A stretch of DNA of 22,066 nucleotides from Mesotaenium endlicherianum (GCA_009602735.1 WELA01008032.1:387436-409501); one strand, 5' to 3'; positions 7,891 to 18,586 are shown, counted from the stretch's first letter. Notes: generated by a model not told the origin, from the letters alone. Translations and numbers: made by a program.

Positions 7891-9909
7891 ATGACGGCAG
7901 CTACGGCCACGACGGACGCTGCGCTGACTCTCGGAGCCGACGACTGCAGCTTTGACGATGTCAGTGACGCCCTCGTGGAGGCCAATGTGGAGATTGCAAG
8001 ACTCCGTGGCCTCTTCGACGCCAACAGCTACGACGCATGCGGAGCGCTCTTTGCACACGCTCCACCGTCCTACGCCACAGCTCTGACAGCTGGCGCCCGC
8101 GCAGCCTCTGCGCACACGCCTGGCTCCAACCCTTGACAATTTCAGACGACCACACTTGGCTTCGCGGCAGCGCCGCAGCCCCACGCTTGTCCGCGCGACG
8201 ACGCAGCGCTCGCGACCGGAGCTGCAGGAGCCCGCTCAGGCGGCCCTGCCAGCCCTTTGCACACCGTGCTGACAACTGTCAGCAGCGACAGCGCATGCTC
8301 AGACAGGCTGCCAGACGGCAGGCTGAAGGCCTGCGCGGCCGCGCCATCCCCTGGCGTAGGCACGCCCGCAGATGGGACCGCACGCACGCCAGCCCAGGCT
8401 CCAACAGAGCCCCTGGCCTGCGCAGCCCTGCTGTCACCAGTAGGCCTTCCCTCGGCCCGCGCAGTGACAGCTAGCACGCCGGCACGAGCTCACCAGGCGG
8501 CGCGCACGGCTGCAGCTAGCACCGCTGCCGCGTCCCTCGCCGTACGCGCGGAACGACCGTGCGCAGATCTGTGCACAGGCCGGAACAGCCGCCCCCTGCT
8601 GGCCGCTGCAGACAGCAGGCCCCAGCAGAGGCCGCCACTTGTCGCCTGCACAACAGGTGGGGCCGCTCCTATCGACAGCAGTGTGCCCGCGCGCTTACTC
8701 GCACATCTGCGCACGCCGCACATCACGCTGCAAGGCCCGTTGCGCAGCCAGCGATGCCACGGCAGCTTCACAGCAGCAGCTGCAGCTGCGCACAGCAGCT
8801 GCGCGCAGGTGTTGCCACGTGGCGCGCGCACGCAACTCGACACAGCCAGCGCAGAGACGGCGGCTTCGACTGCCATCTTCAGGCAGGGGGGGGCAACCCC
8901 AAACGCGTTGTGCGGCCGGATTGTCGGACAGGGCGCCGACGACGCGCCCGCAGCTGCGCATCGCCCAGGTTTTACCCCTTGCGCACACGTGCCGCCACTT
9001 GGCACTCACGCACAGCCCGGGCCATCCAACGCGGATCTAGCGGCCGCGACCGCCATCCTCAGTCAGGGGGGGGCTACCCCAACGGCGCTGTGCGGCCAAA
9101 TTGCCGTGCGGGGTCCCGACGGCACCAACACGGCTGCGCACAACCAGGGCTTAAACCCTGGCTGCACACAAATCCTCGGCAACAGCGCGTTTTGCGTTGC
9201 GGGGGCTCCAGCTATCAAACGCACCAGGGGGAGGGCGCCACGAGCTTCGCACGGGGGAGCCGAGATTGACGCCAACGCCGGTCTGACGACGCGACCCCTC
9301 GCCTCCAGGAGCCATCAGGAGGCGCCACATGGCAACCTCTCAACAGCCGCATGCTCGCCAACAGGTGCAGCCGTTCCTGCAGCTGCGCACTCGACGGTCG
9401 CTGCGCTTCCGGCTGCTACGCATGCGCTTGCGCTTGCCGCGCTTGCGCCGACGTCTGCGACTGTGCCTGCGTCCGCACACGCGCCAACCGCCATGACAGC
9501 ATCAGCTGCCACGCCGGACCTTGAGGGAGGCTCTGCGGCAGGCGGCGCGGCAGACGGCGCGGCAGGCCTGGTGGCAGGCCTTGCGACAGACCGCGCGGCA
9601 GGCCTTGTGGCAGGCCTTGCGGCAGACTGCGCATCAGGCTGCGCGGCAGGCCTTGCGACTGCGCCAGCAACTGCCATTCTGGCCTGCTGCGCACGCACGC
9701 AGCCTCTCGGCAGCCGCCCTGCAATCAGTCGCGCGAGCCGCAAGCACACGCACGTGGCACCAGCCGGCTGGCCCGCAGCGCCGCAGAAGCGCAACGGGCC
9801 AGACCAGGGACGATGGACGAAGGAGGCGCCGCGCCTGTCCCGTTCGTTTTGCGTGTTGGAGACGCCGCCAGCCTCAGCGAAGCCCGCGCCACGCGCGCTT
9901 GCCTCGCCG
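7891..9909 (+). pseudogene. Gag-like N-terminal polyprotein region of the DNMT-bearing gypsy element
   Basis: A long GC-rich frame runs in the same phase into the protease and is broken by a TGA at 8134-8136. The protein is very rich in Ala, Thr, Pro and Gly. Residues encoded at 8821-9180 form two 60-aa tandem repeats containing QGGATPxALCGxI, and 9530-9660 encodes short AAGLVAGLA-type repeats. I see no CCHC zinc knuckle and no clear capsid signature. The gag assignment therefore rests on position upstream of the protease and on frame continuity. The start at 7891 is the first ATG of the conserved-looking acidic segment and is provisional. Capsid or RNA-binding function is inferred only. Confidence 0.5.
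8821..9180 (+). repeat. Two 180-bp tandem repeats inside the gag-like frame
   Basis: Units 8821-9000 and 9001-9180 align at a constant offset of 180, which preserves the frame and gives two 60-residue protein repeats. The best-conserved part encodes ATAI, then QGGATP and ALCG. Each unit also has a run of seven or eight G. Divergence shows the duplication is older than the element's death. Confidence 0.75.
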
Positions 9910-11187
9910 ATGACAACGGTGCAGCTCAGCGCCGAAGCCTTCTCGCTGGCGCTGCACCGCATGCCGGCGGTCTCCTTCGCGGAGCTCGGAGTTTCCATAA
10001 AGGCAACGAGGCAGGCCGCTCAGTTGTTGCTCCGGTCACGCACAGACACTGTGCGCGCTGCCATTAGCAGGCCTACAGCCGATGCCGCAATCGCGGTGCA
10101 ATCGGCACCAGCGCGCCTTGCGCATGAGCGCAGAATGATTAGTACTCCTAACGTCGCGTTTTTGGATAATTCGCAGGGGATTGTGCTTGTCAACGCCCAG
10201 GCGCCGCAGCGCATCATGTTCAACACGGGCTCGCAGCCGGTCCTCATCAGCCTGCGCTACTTCCGTCCGCTGGGGCTCTCGTTGGCCGACTTGGAGGACT
10301 CGCCGACGCGCATTAACATCGCGACCGACACCTCCGAGTCTGCCACAGGTCGCACAAGGCTGGCACTGCAGTTCACTCTCCGCCCGGGCACCACACACGA
10401 GACAACCATCCATTGACACGCGCTCGTCACTCCTTCAGAGTCCTTCAACGTACTACTGGGGCAGGACGTGTTCTTTCCCATCGGCGCCGCGGTCGACAAC
10501 TAGGCGGAGCGGGTCTTCTATGGACCTGACTGGCAGTCAGGAGGGACGCGCACGGGGTCCTTGCCCCTCGACATTGTCGATCGCCGCCCAGCGGTGTCCG
10601 CTCTCTACGGCTTCATGGGGCTGGGCGACGGTCGGCCAGTGGTCCAGACCAAGAAGGGAGGGCCCGAGGACGAGGAGATCTCTGTGGAAGAGGACCTGCT
10701 TGAGCCGCAAGATGAGGAGCCGGACCTGCCTAGCGCAGAGCTCCACCTCACGCCACAGGAGCAGGCAGATGTCCTGGCACCCTAGGCCAAGGAGCAGATA
10801 CGCATCTGCGCAGCACACCGCGCCAGAATGCGGCAAATGGCGGAGGATGCCACCGAGAGTCTCCCCGTTGCCCGTACCGCCGTCGCTGCCGCAGTCCTTG
10901 CTCGTAACTCAGCGGCGGCCGCCCCCACTGCTGCCACGGCCTTGGCGTCTCGCAGTGGGCCTTCAGCAAGGCCAGACGTCCGCGTACGCCACGACGTACT
11001 CGTTGGCGTGGCCATCCAGTATAGTATGGAATCTCAGCCGCAAGCCCGACGCGCATCGCACCACACTGGCAAATCCTGGCCTCGCATCACGGCATCAGAG
11101 GAGGAGGCCATGCGGCAGGCCGCCTATCCTGGCGAGTCTGACGACCTACCCCTCGGCAGCAACGAAGAGAAGGAGGAGCAGTGGGAG
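9811..11187 (+). repeat. 1.38-kb direct repeat, copy 1 (gag end, protease, acidic spacer)
   Basis: This matches 12821-14197 at a constant offset of 3010 from end to end, with no net insertion or deletion. In five sampled 60-base lines I counted 21 differences in 300 bases. The right end is where another retrotransposon's LTR begins. The left end corresponds exactly to the N at 12823 in copy 2. Confidence 0.95.
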
Positions 11188-11193
11188 TTGTAA
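9910..11193 (+). pseudogene. Retropepsin-type protease and acidic spacer, copy 1, dead
   Basis: The frame continues from gag. The active-site region reads MFNTGSQPV at about 10216, where copy 2 has MFDTGAQPV: the catalytic Asp codon GAC is AAC here (10222-10224). A second protease landmark, LLGQDV, follows at about 10455. Retropepsins cleave the gag-pol polyprotein as dimers with one Asp each, so this copy should be inactive. In-frame stops are TGA at 10414 and TAG at 10501 (both Trp codons in copy 2) and TAG at 10783 (Gln in copy 2). After the protease comes an acidic region (GGPEDEEIS) and an Ala-rich region. The frame ends where the LTR starts at 11189. Confidence 0.85.
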
Positions 11194-11782
11194 GGTTATC
11201 AAAGTGTAGTTTGTATCTTTCTAGCATTTTATATGCATTGTCAAGTCATTTGGACAAGTATTGAGAAACTTATGAATTTTGGGAGTTTTTAGTGAGGTTT
11301 TAGTGTCACAGATTCAATTTAGTGACAAGGACAAGTCCAGTGACGAAAATTTTGGTTGGAGTTCAGAAAGTAGGACATTGAATCATGAGGGTTCCAGAAA
11401 CTACGTACGATTACGTAGAGTGCCAAAGTGATTGTGGAAATTCTAGAAACTCCGTGAGGAGTTAGTGGATTGTGTAGTAGAATATTCTAGAGCGTGATTG
11501 TGTGCGTGTGAGTGTGCTAGCTTGTCCAACTAGGCAAGGTCACCTACATGGAAGGAGCCATAGTAGTAGAAGGTTCTAGAGGTACTTTTCTAGAGAGGAC
11601 ACTTAGAATTGAAGCATAAAAAGAGGGAGCCTAGTCTTGTCTTGTCTAGTCTAGTCTAACCTTCTTAACTTGTACACGACTTTTCTTAATAAAGGGAGTT
11701 CTTTTCCACTCCTGTCTCATGTAGCCCTCTAACTCTTGCAAGGGTGTATGGGCGCACTCCTCACACCCTTCCCCCTTTCACA
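11189..11782 (+). mobile_element. 5' LTR of an unrelated LTR retrotransposon inserted in copy 1
   Basis: The LTR starts TGTAAGG, exactly where copy 1 stops matching copy 2, and ends TTTCACA directly before a primer-binding-site-like sequence. Inside are a TATA-like CATAAAAAG near 11617, a CTAGT/CTTGT short repeat at about 11633-11658, and an AATAAA polyadenylation signal at 11688-11693, the order expected for U3, R and U5. Length (about 594 bp) is ordinary for a plant LTR. No matching 3' LTR appears before the N at 12823, so the element is incomplete here. Confidence 0.7.
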
Positions 11783-11794
11783 TGGTATAGGAGC
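11783..11794 (+). other. Primer-binding site (initiator-Met tRNA type)
   Basis: TGGTATAGGAGC directly follows the CA end of the LTR and matches TGGTATCAGAGC at 10 of 12 positions. This supports the LTR boundary and a plant-type retrotransposon. Confidence 0.6.
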
Positions 11795-12822
11795 TACCTA
11801 GTTGCTTCATTTGGAGGAGGAGCTTTGGTTGGTGATGCTTGTAGGAGTGTAGAGAGAGTGTAGAGGAGAAACAAAGATGACTTATAAGCTGCTAAGGGCA
11901 GCCATGAAGACATTGATGCAAGCTAGCATCTCACTCTCTTGAAGGAGGGAGGAGATGGGAAGTGGGAGGTACTCCAAGAAGTGTTAACTTGGATGCACCC
12001 AGATTCTTGTACGTCTTCTTTGTAGTGTGAGGAGGTTGCCCAAGCATGGTATTGATATAAGTAATATAGAGCAGCCTTTTCTTTAGTATGAAGACATTTG
12101 AGCATGAAGAAAATATGGAGTTCACACGGCTGGATTTTCCCTTGAAGATGCAAGCTCTTTGGTGGTAAGCACTTTCTTTGAGGGGGGCTTAGCATAGAGG
12201 TGCTGGTGGCTAGAAAGGAGTATGTGCCCATCTTTATTTCAGGTTGTCAATGAAGGTGGAGAGGATAGTAAGAGTAGGCAATTGGGGACTTAGCAAGCAT
12301 GTGTACTTGCAAGTCTAGGAGCTTTGGCGGGCATAGCACTTGCAAGCTCAGGAGGAGCTCATGAGAAGCTCAAGAGAGGGTGCACCGGTGTGTTGCACCA
12401 AGTTGGCCAAGTATGTGGCCAGATTTGGGTTGCCTTGCATCACTCCTACATAGCCACTGGATATTGTTGGCCAGCCATGATGGAGCTTGGTCATTCTTAT
12501 GGAGATTGATGAAGCCTCAAGTGAAGAAAAGCGCCGTGGAGAAGGCTTAATGCAAGAAGAAGTGACGCAAATTTTTCTTCAAGCAAGATAAGTGAAGATG
12601 GAGCCTTTCAAGTTCAGATTTTTCTTTTTCTTATGGAGGAGACTACTATGGAGTACTTGAAGTTGAGAACTAAGATGAAGACAAGCCTATGGTGTGGAAG
12701 AAGAAGCAAAGGTATGAAGTTGGTGCAAGAGGGCTGGTGCAAGAGATGTCTCCCACTTGAAGTGTGTGTGCCATTAGTTGTGTGATGGCATAGTTAAGGG
12801 GCAGATTTCTGGTGCATCTATG
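11795..12822 (+). mobile_element. Internal leader of the inserted retrotransposon, no coding region seen
   Basis: Just over 1 kb follows the primer-binding site without a recognisable gag or pol frame. The sequence is purine-rich (GGAG, GAAG words). It may be a long untranslated leader or the interior of a non-autonomous large retrotransposon derivative. It stops at the N, where gag-protease sequence of the GC-rich element resumes. Confidence 0.45.
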
Positions 12823-14197
12823 NCGGACGGAGGAGGCGCCGCGCCTGCCCCGTATGTTTTGCGTGCTGGGGACGCCAGCTGCCCCAACAGAGCCCGCACC
12901 ACGCGCACTTGCCTTGCCAATGACGACGGTGCAGCTCAGCGCCAAAGCCATCTCGCTGGCGCTGCACCGCATGCCGGCGGTCTCCTTTGCGGAGCTCGGA
13001 GTTTCCATAGAGGTGACAAGGCAGGCCGCTCAATTGCTGCTCCGGTCACGCACAGACACTGTGCGCATTGCCATTGGCAGGCCTACAGCCAATGCCACAA
13101 CGGCGGTGCGATCCGCACCAGCGCGCCTTGCACATGAGCGCAGGATGATCAGCACTCCTAACGCCGCGTTTTTGATTAATTCGCAGGGGATCGTGCTCGT
13201 CAACACTTAAGCGTCGCAGCGCATCATGTTCGACACGGGCGCGCAGCCGGTCCTCAGCAGCCTGCGCTACTTCCGTTGGCTGGGGCTCTCGTCGGCCAAC
13301 TTGGAGGACTCGCCGACGCGCATTAACATCGCGGCCGGCACCTCCGAGTTCGTCACAGGTTGCACAAGGCTGGCACTGCGGTTCACTCTCCGCCTGGGCA
13401 CTGCAGACGAGACAACCATCCATTGGCACGCGCTTGTCACTCCTTCAGAGTCCTTCGACGTACTACTGGGGCAGGACGTGCTCTTTCCCATCGGTGCCGC
13501 GGTTGACACCTGGGCGGAGCGGGTCTTCTATCGACCTGAGTGGCAGTCAGGAGGGACGCGCACGGGGTCCTTGCCCCTCGACATCGTCGATGGCCGCCCA
13601 GCGGTGTCCGCTCTCTACGGCTTCATGGGGCTTGGCGACGGTCGGCCAATGGTCCAGACCAATAAGGGAGGGCCCGAGGATGAGGAGATCTCTGTGGGAG
13701 AAGACCTGCTTGAGCCGCAAGATGTGGAGCCGGACCTGCCTAGCGCAAAACTCCACCTCACACCACAGGAGCAGGTAGATGTCCTCGCAGCCCAGGCCAG
13801 GGAGCAAATACGCATGTGCGCAGCGCACCGCGCCAGAATGCGGCAAATGGCGGAGGATGCCACCGAGGCTCTCGCCGTTGCCCGTACCGCTGTCGCTGTT
13901 GCAGTCCTTGCTCGTGACTCAGCTACTGCCGCCCCCACCGCTGCCACGGCCTCGGCGTCTCGCAGTGGGCCTTCAGCAAGGACATACGTCCGCGTACGCC
14001 ACAACGTACCCGGTGGCGTGGCCATCCAGTATAGTGTGGACTCTCAGCCGCCAGCCCGACGCGCATTGCACCAGACTAGCAACTCCTGGCCTCGCAACAC
14101 GGCATCAGAGGAGGAGGCCATGCGGCAGGCCGCCTATCCTAGCGAGTCCGACGACCTACCCCTTGGCAGCAACGATGAGGAGGAGGAGCAGTGGGAG
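12821..14197 (+). repeat. 1.38-kb direct repeat, copy 2
   Basis: This is the partner of 9811-11187, offset 3010. Unlike copy 1 it continues past GTGGGAG into the methyltransferase and pol regions, so this copy shows the native order. Confidence 0.95.
12823..12823. other. Single N at a repeat boundary (probable assembly join)
   Basis: The N lies exactly where copy 2 of the 1.38-kb repeat begins. The only other N in the window is inside the (CT)n tract. Both sit in repeats, as expected if one N marks a gap of unknown size. Confidence 0.7.
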
Positions 14198-14851
14198 CAG
14201 CTTCCCGAGGAGTCTGCGGAGGAGTACCTTGCGCAGCCGTCGGAGGAGCCTCGACCACCTACGCCCACGACGCACGTTTGGCGCAAGCTTACAGGCCTGC
14301 CCGGCTTCAGCGACCTATCGCAGGAGGCCGCAGCTCGGTGCAGCCGGGCTCGTGCCGCCGCAGGTGGACCCAGCCGTCCCGTGTCCCATGACTGCTCCAC
14401 AAGCAACGAGTGCCGCGTCAGGCACTTGTTCGCCTCCGCCCGCGCGGCAGCTGCTTCTTCCAGCACTACCTTGCCTCCTGTGCGCCAGCTGCAGCCTCGG
14501 AGTAGCATCCACAATCCGCCACGCGTAGGCCCGGCTACCTGCGCCCATCCGCCCCTGCGATACGCACACCGCACCCGGCCAACCATTGGGCCCGCTTGGG
14601 AGACCACTCCTCTTCGCGAGACAAGGCGCTCACGGTCGCTCACGCCCTTGCGTGAGGCGCGAGAGGTCACTCCTCTTCGCGAGCCGCGGGCCTGCTCCAT
14701 CACCCCGCCGTACGATGACAGGGAGCGCACGCCCCCGTACAACACTACTTGCGAGCGAGGAGGCACGCCACCTTTTTGCCCACTCCCTGAGTGCAACGAC
14801 ACGCATTCCTCCTCACAGGCGCATTACGCCCTGTACCTCAACACTGCGGCT
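12824..14851 (+). pseudogene. Gag end, retropepsin-type protease and spacer, copy 2
   Basis: The frame (phase shared with the methyltransferase and RT) holds a TAA at 13208-13210 where copy 1 has Gln. The protease keeps the catalytic DTG (Asp codon 13232-13234) and the later LLGQDVLF motif. Protease is followed by an acidic stretch (GGPEDEEIS, then LEPQDVEPD), an Ala-rich stretch, a Glu-rich stretch, and from about 14600 to 14780 a six-fold series of Thr-Pro motifs: TPLRE three times, TPPY twice and TPPF once. It ends in a TGA at 14852-14854, one transition from CGA, after which the same phase continues. This protease would look active apart from the upstream stop. Confidence 0.85.
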
Positions 14852-14854
14852 TGA

Positions 14855-16630
14855 TGCGCCGGTGTCCCACGCAGCCACATCGCAGGCGACGGCCCCTTGG
14901 GATCGCCTCCTCAAAATGTGGCGCACACAAGTGGCAGGCCGCTCCTTTGTCACCCGTTCACAGCAGCCACACGAGCAGAGCTCATGCCGCATCTCCGGCA
15001 TCCCCGCGTTGAGCTAGCTCCACGAGGGCCGTCTTGCCCGCAAGTCCAGCTGGCCCCATGTCAGCTCGTCCGGCCACGGCAGGTGGTTGACAGTCCCGAG
15101 CGATTTGTCTGCACAGTCCCCGCTGAGGCCATGCGTGAGCGCCAGCGCGCCAACTTTGATCCGCATTCCTATCTGCCTGAGCGGCCCGTTTTGGACCAAT
15201 TGGCTCATGCAGCCTCGCACCAGGACGACCTCGCTCAACGTGGCCGATGGCAGCAGCTGTGCGTTCGCATGGCCCGGCGTCAGGCCCGCGGTGTGCCTCC
15301 GGAGGCCTTGCAGGATGCCCGCATGAGGTGGCGTTCTTATCAGGCCCACGCTTGGGAGGGGCATCCCCTGCCCATTGCGGACCGCATTCCCGATCTCACG
15401 CGCGACTACGCCAAGCGCGCCATGGCTGCGCTCCGCATGGCGCCACATCAGCACAGTGCCGAGCGCACCTATCCGCCTCCCGCGCAGCCTGGCAATCCTG
15501 CCATGGGGTGCTGCCCGCTGCCGACACCTATCTGTGCCGAGCTGCTCGACGAGCGGCCCGGCGGCATTGTGCTCGTTGAGCTCTTTGCCGGGATCACCAC
15601 AGGGCTGCTAGCAACCTTGCAGGCCGGCATTCCCGTACGCCGCTACATCTACGTGGACCCCGATCCCAAGGCTCAGCAGGTGGCCCGTCGGCAAATGACG
15701 CTGTGCCACGAGCGATTCCCAGACCTCCTTCCCGCGCACGCCTTCCGCCGCGCACAGACGGACTGGCCCATGGACATCCGCGACATCACCGTTGAGCATG
15801 TCACTTGCCTTGGGCCCATCGATCTCATCAACGCAGCATGGGAGTGCCAAGGATTTTCCAGAGCTGGGTGTGGCAGAGCACTCAGTGACCCTCGCACGGC
15901 CCTCTTCTAGCACCTGCTTCGCGTCCTCAACATGGTGGAGGACCGTCAGCCGCCGCGCACTCTTGCATGGATCCTGGAAAATGTGGCCGCACGCCACGAC
16001 CACAGGCCCGACGCCAGTGCCGACTTTGCCCTCTGCAGCAGCTACGTCGGTCGTGAGGTCGTCATCGATGCTGCCCTGATTGGCTTGTTTGCACATTGCG
16101 TCCGCGCCTACTTCACCAACCTGGCAATGCCAGGCACGCTCGAGGCCTTGGCCGCCGCCCATCCGCGCCACACGCGCACCGTCGACTCCATCCTCGATGC
16201 CCCTCGGCTGGCGCAGCGGGTGACGGTGCTGCCACATCCCTCGCAGGCGCAGTGCGAGGTCCTTCACGACGTTACTCAATTGCTCCCCACCTTTGTCAGC
16301 CGCTATGACAGCGACGCCTTTGTGCGCGCTCAGCGCGGGATGGTCATTGACCTAGAGACTGGCATGTTTGACAGGCCCCGTCCAATAGAGATGGAACGCG
16401 TCATGGGCTTCCCGCCACACCTCACGGAGCTGGACGATCTCACAGAGGTGAATCGCATTCGCCTCCTGGGACAGGCTACTGACGCCCACGTGCTCACCTA
16501 GATCTTGCTTCAGACACAGGCCTTGGCACCTCTTTACGCAGAGGCACGCCACCCAGAGCTGCCTCAGCCTGCTGACGCCATGGACGAGGACTCCCCTAAC
16601 GATGACGGCCAGGCTCCGCCCGGCACCGCG
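14855..16630 (+). pseudogene. DNMT3-type cytosine-5 DNA methyltransferase domain within the gypsy polyprotein
   Basis: After an Arg-rich spacer, the catalytic domain starts near 15557. Motif I reads VELFAGITTGLLATLQAGI (S-adenosylmethionine binding). A VDPDP strand end and a DIRDIT segment follow. Motif IV is WECQGFSRAG, with the predicted nucleophile Cys at 15845-15847 but Glu in place of the usual preceding Pro. Motif VI is LENVA (Glu at 15977). Motif VIII includes HCVRAYFTNL. Motifs IX-X include EMERVMGFPP and RLLGQATDAHVLT. The I-to-X order is unrotated, like DNMT3 and unlike plant DRM enzymes, and EMERVMGF is DNMT3-like. In-frame TAG codons at 15908 and 16499 and a TGA at 16631 kill it. 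The enzyme family methylates cytosine at carbon 5 in DNA. The domain lies between protease and RT, in the same phase as both. Confidence 0.83.
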
Positions 16631-16633
16631 TGA

Positions 16634-17011
16634 CATTCCCAGCGCGAGGGGCCTGCCCCGCAGGCTCGCGCACGCCATCGGTCCCTGCCGCCGGCCCATG
16701 ACGATTTTGGTTCGCTGGGGGGGGGACGCAGGAGAGAGGAGGCCTCACAGCAACCCAGGGAGTTCCGGTTGCCATTTCTTTTTCCTAGCTTGCGATTTCA
16801 GGCAGGCGGTGCAGTGCAACTGGCAGCAGCTGCTGAGGCGAAGGCACCCATCGCAGGCCGAGCACAGACAGCTGCAGGGCAGGTGACACCTGCAGCGCCA
16901 CAGCTTACGCCAGCAGCAGGGCAAGAGGAGTTGGCTACAGGGTAGGAGCCCTCACCAGCTGCGCCTACATGGAAGCTGGGAGCAACTCTCACTGACGCCC
17001 AGGCGGCATAG
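16634..17011 (+). pseudogene. Low-complexity linker between methyltransferase and RT
   Basis: The polyprotein phase continues as an Arg-, Ala- and Gln-rich linker with no recognised fold. TAG codons occur at 16943 and 17009. Because the phase is unbroken from 12824 to 18574, methyltransferase and RT were probably translated as one polyprotein in the live ancestor. Confidence 0.65.
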
Positions 17012-18586
17012 CTGATGACACTGCTGGATGGGAGACGCAGCGTCAGCTTCGCCAGCGGCATGCACGACCTTGGGCGCTACAAGGGGGATCCCATGCGGAT
17101 CCCTCTCACGTCCAAGGAGCCTATCTTCCTCAAGCGATATCGTTACAGTCACTTCAAGGATGGTCTGATCGACGCACAGACAGGCAAGCTGGAGGGCAGT
17201 CGGCTCATCAGGGAGTCTCCGTCTCCCTAAGCTGCGCCCTCGGTCATGCCAGCCAAGAAGGATGCCTCAAAAAACTGGTCTGAGAAGAGGATGTGCGGTG
17301 ACTATCGTCGGCTGAACGAGGTCACTGAGCAGGACAGTTACCTTGTGCCAACGCCAAACAAGATCTATAATGACATTGGCACCTGCACTTGGTTCTTAGT
17401 TCTGGACCTGCGCCAGGGCTTCAACCAAATTCCCATCGCCGAGGAGGATCAGCATAAGATGGCGTTCTGGGGGGCACAGCGCCTCTACGAGTGGGTGGTG
17501 ATGCCTTTTGGGTTGAAGAACGCGCCGGCCACCTTTCAGAGGGTCATGGATATGGAGCTGGCAGGGCTCCCCTTTGCCCGGTGCTACATCAATGACGTGC
17601 TCGTCTTCAACGAGACATTTGAGGAGCACGTGGCCCACATCACTGCCGTGTTGGAGCGCTTGGAGGCCGCGGGGCTCAAGTGCCATCCCCGCAAGTGTAC
17701 GTTTGGGACTCGAGAGGTGGAGTACCTCGGGCATCTGCTCTCTTTGAGCGGTCTGGCGCCACACCTGGCCAAAATCTCAGCCATCACAGGCATTCTGCCT
17801 CCCACGGATCTCTCGCAGCTGAGGGCCTTCCTTGGCATCGCCAACTACTATCAGTGCTTTGTGCCAGGGTTCAGCGAGCTGGCCAAGCCGCTCAACGACT
17901 TGTTGCGGAAGGGCGTTGCTTATGTGTGGGGGCCAGAGCAGCAGGCAGCATTTGACAAGCTCAAGGAGCTGTTGGTGAGCGCACCAGTGCTGCGGCGGCC
18001 CGACTACAAGGAGCCCTTCGCCCTCCACACCGACTGGTCGCAGGCAGGGTTGGGCGCGGTGCTAGTGCAGGAGCATGAGGGCTTTGAGCATGTGGTGGCC
18101 TACGCTAGCCGCAGCAACAACCGCGCCGAGAGCAACTACGGCTCTTACGAGAGGGAGTGCCTGGCAACAGTCTGGGAAATCGTGCACTTCAGGCACTACC
18201 TCTACGGCACCCACTTCTGCCTGGTCATTGACCATCAGCCACTGAAGTGGCTCATGACATCGGAGCCCCTGACAGGCAAGTACGCACGATGGACGCTCAT
18301 TTTGCACGAGTACACCTTCGACGTGCATCACTGCCTTGGGTCCACTAACATGGACGCCGACGGCCTCAGCCATAACCCTCTTCCCTTGTCAAGGGGCCTG
18401 ACTGTGGCACGCCCTAACAAGGACGAGCCTGTGGCGTGGCACGCAGCAGCATTCTTGGCCTTCACTGTGGACAGCGAGGTGCGGCCCGGAGGGCTCACGA
18501 GCCTGGCCATGGTGACTGTCAACACACGGCGCTTGGCATTGGCAACTACAGAGGAGCAGGACAGCTGGCAGCAGGGGCCCCGATGA
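17012..18586 (+). pseudogene. Ty3/gypsy reverse transcriptase and RNase H, inactivated
   Basis: RT landmarks are in order: MRIPLTSKE entry, CGDYRRLNE, FLVLDLRQGFNQI (first catalytic Asp), MPFGLKNAPATFQ, then YINDVLVF at about 17585. The catalytic box should be YIDD; Asp is Asn here (AAT at 17591-17593), which should abolish polymerisation. RNase H follows with HTDWSQAGLGAVL, then YASRSNNRAESNYGSYEREC, VIDHQPLKWL and finally DGLSHNP, so its acidic residues look intact. A TAA at 17228 precedes the RT core. The frame ends at 18584 because of one extra base in a GGGGCCCC run (18574-18581). The following phase is the integrase. The family copies retroelement RNA into DNA and removes the RNA strand. 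Confidence 0.97.

Noticed and set aside
8037..10067. Several long Ala/Arg-rich open frames in other phases and on the minus strand
   Set aside because: GC-rich, stop-poor sequence gives shadow frames. Only the frame continuous with the protease is kept between the two 1.38-kb copies.
12324..12509. 61-codon open frame in the inserted retrotransposon leader
   Set aside because: Too short, no gag-like feature, and the surrounding DNA is non-coding in all frames.
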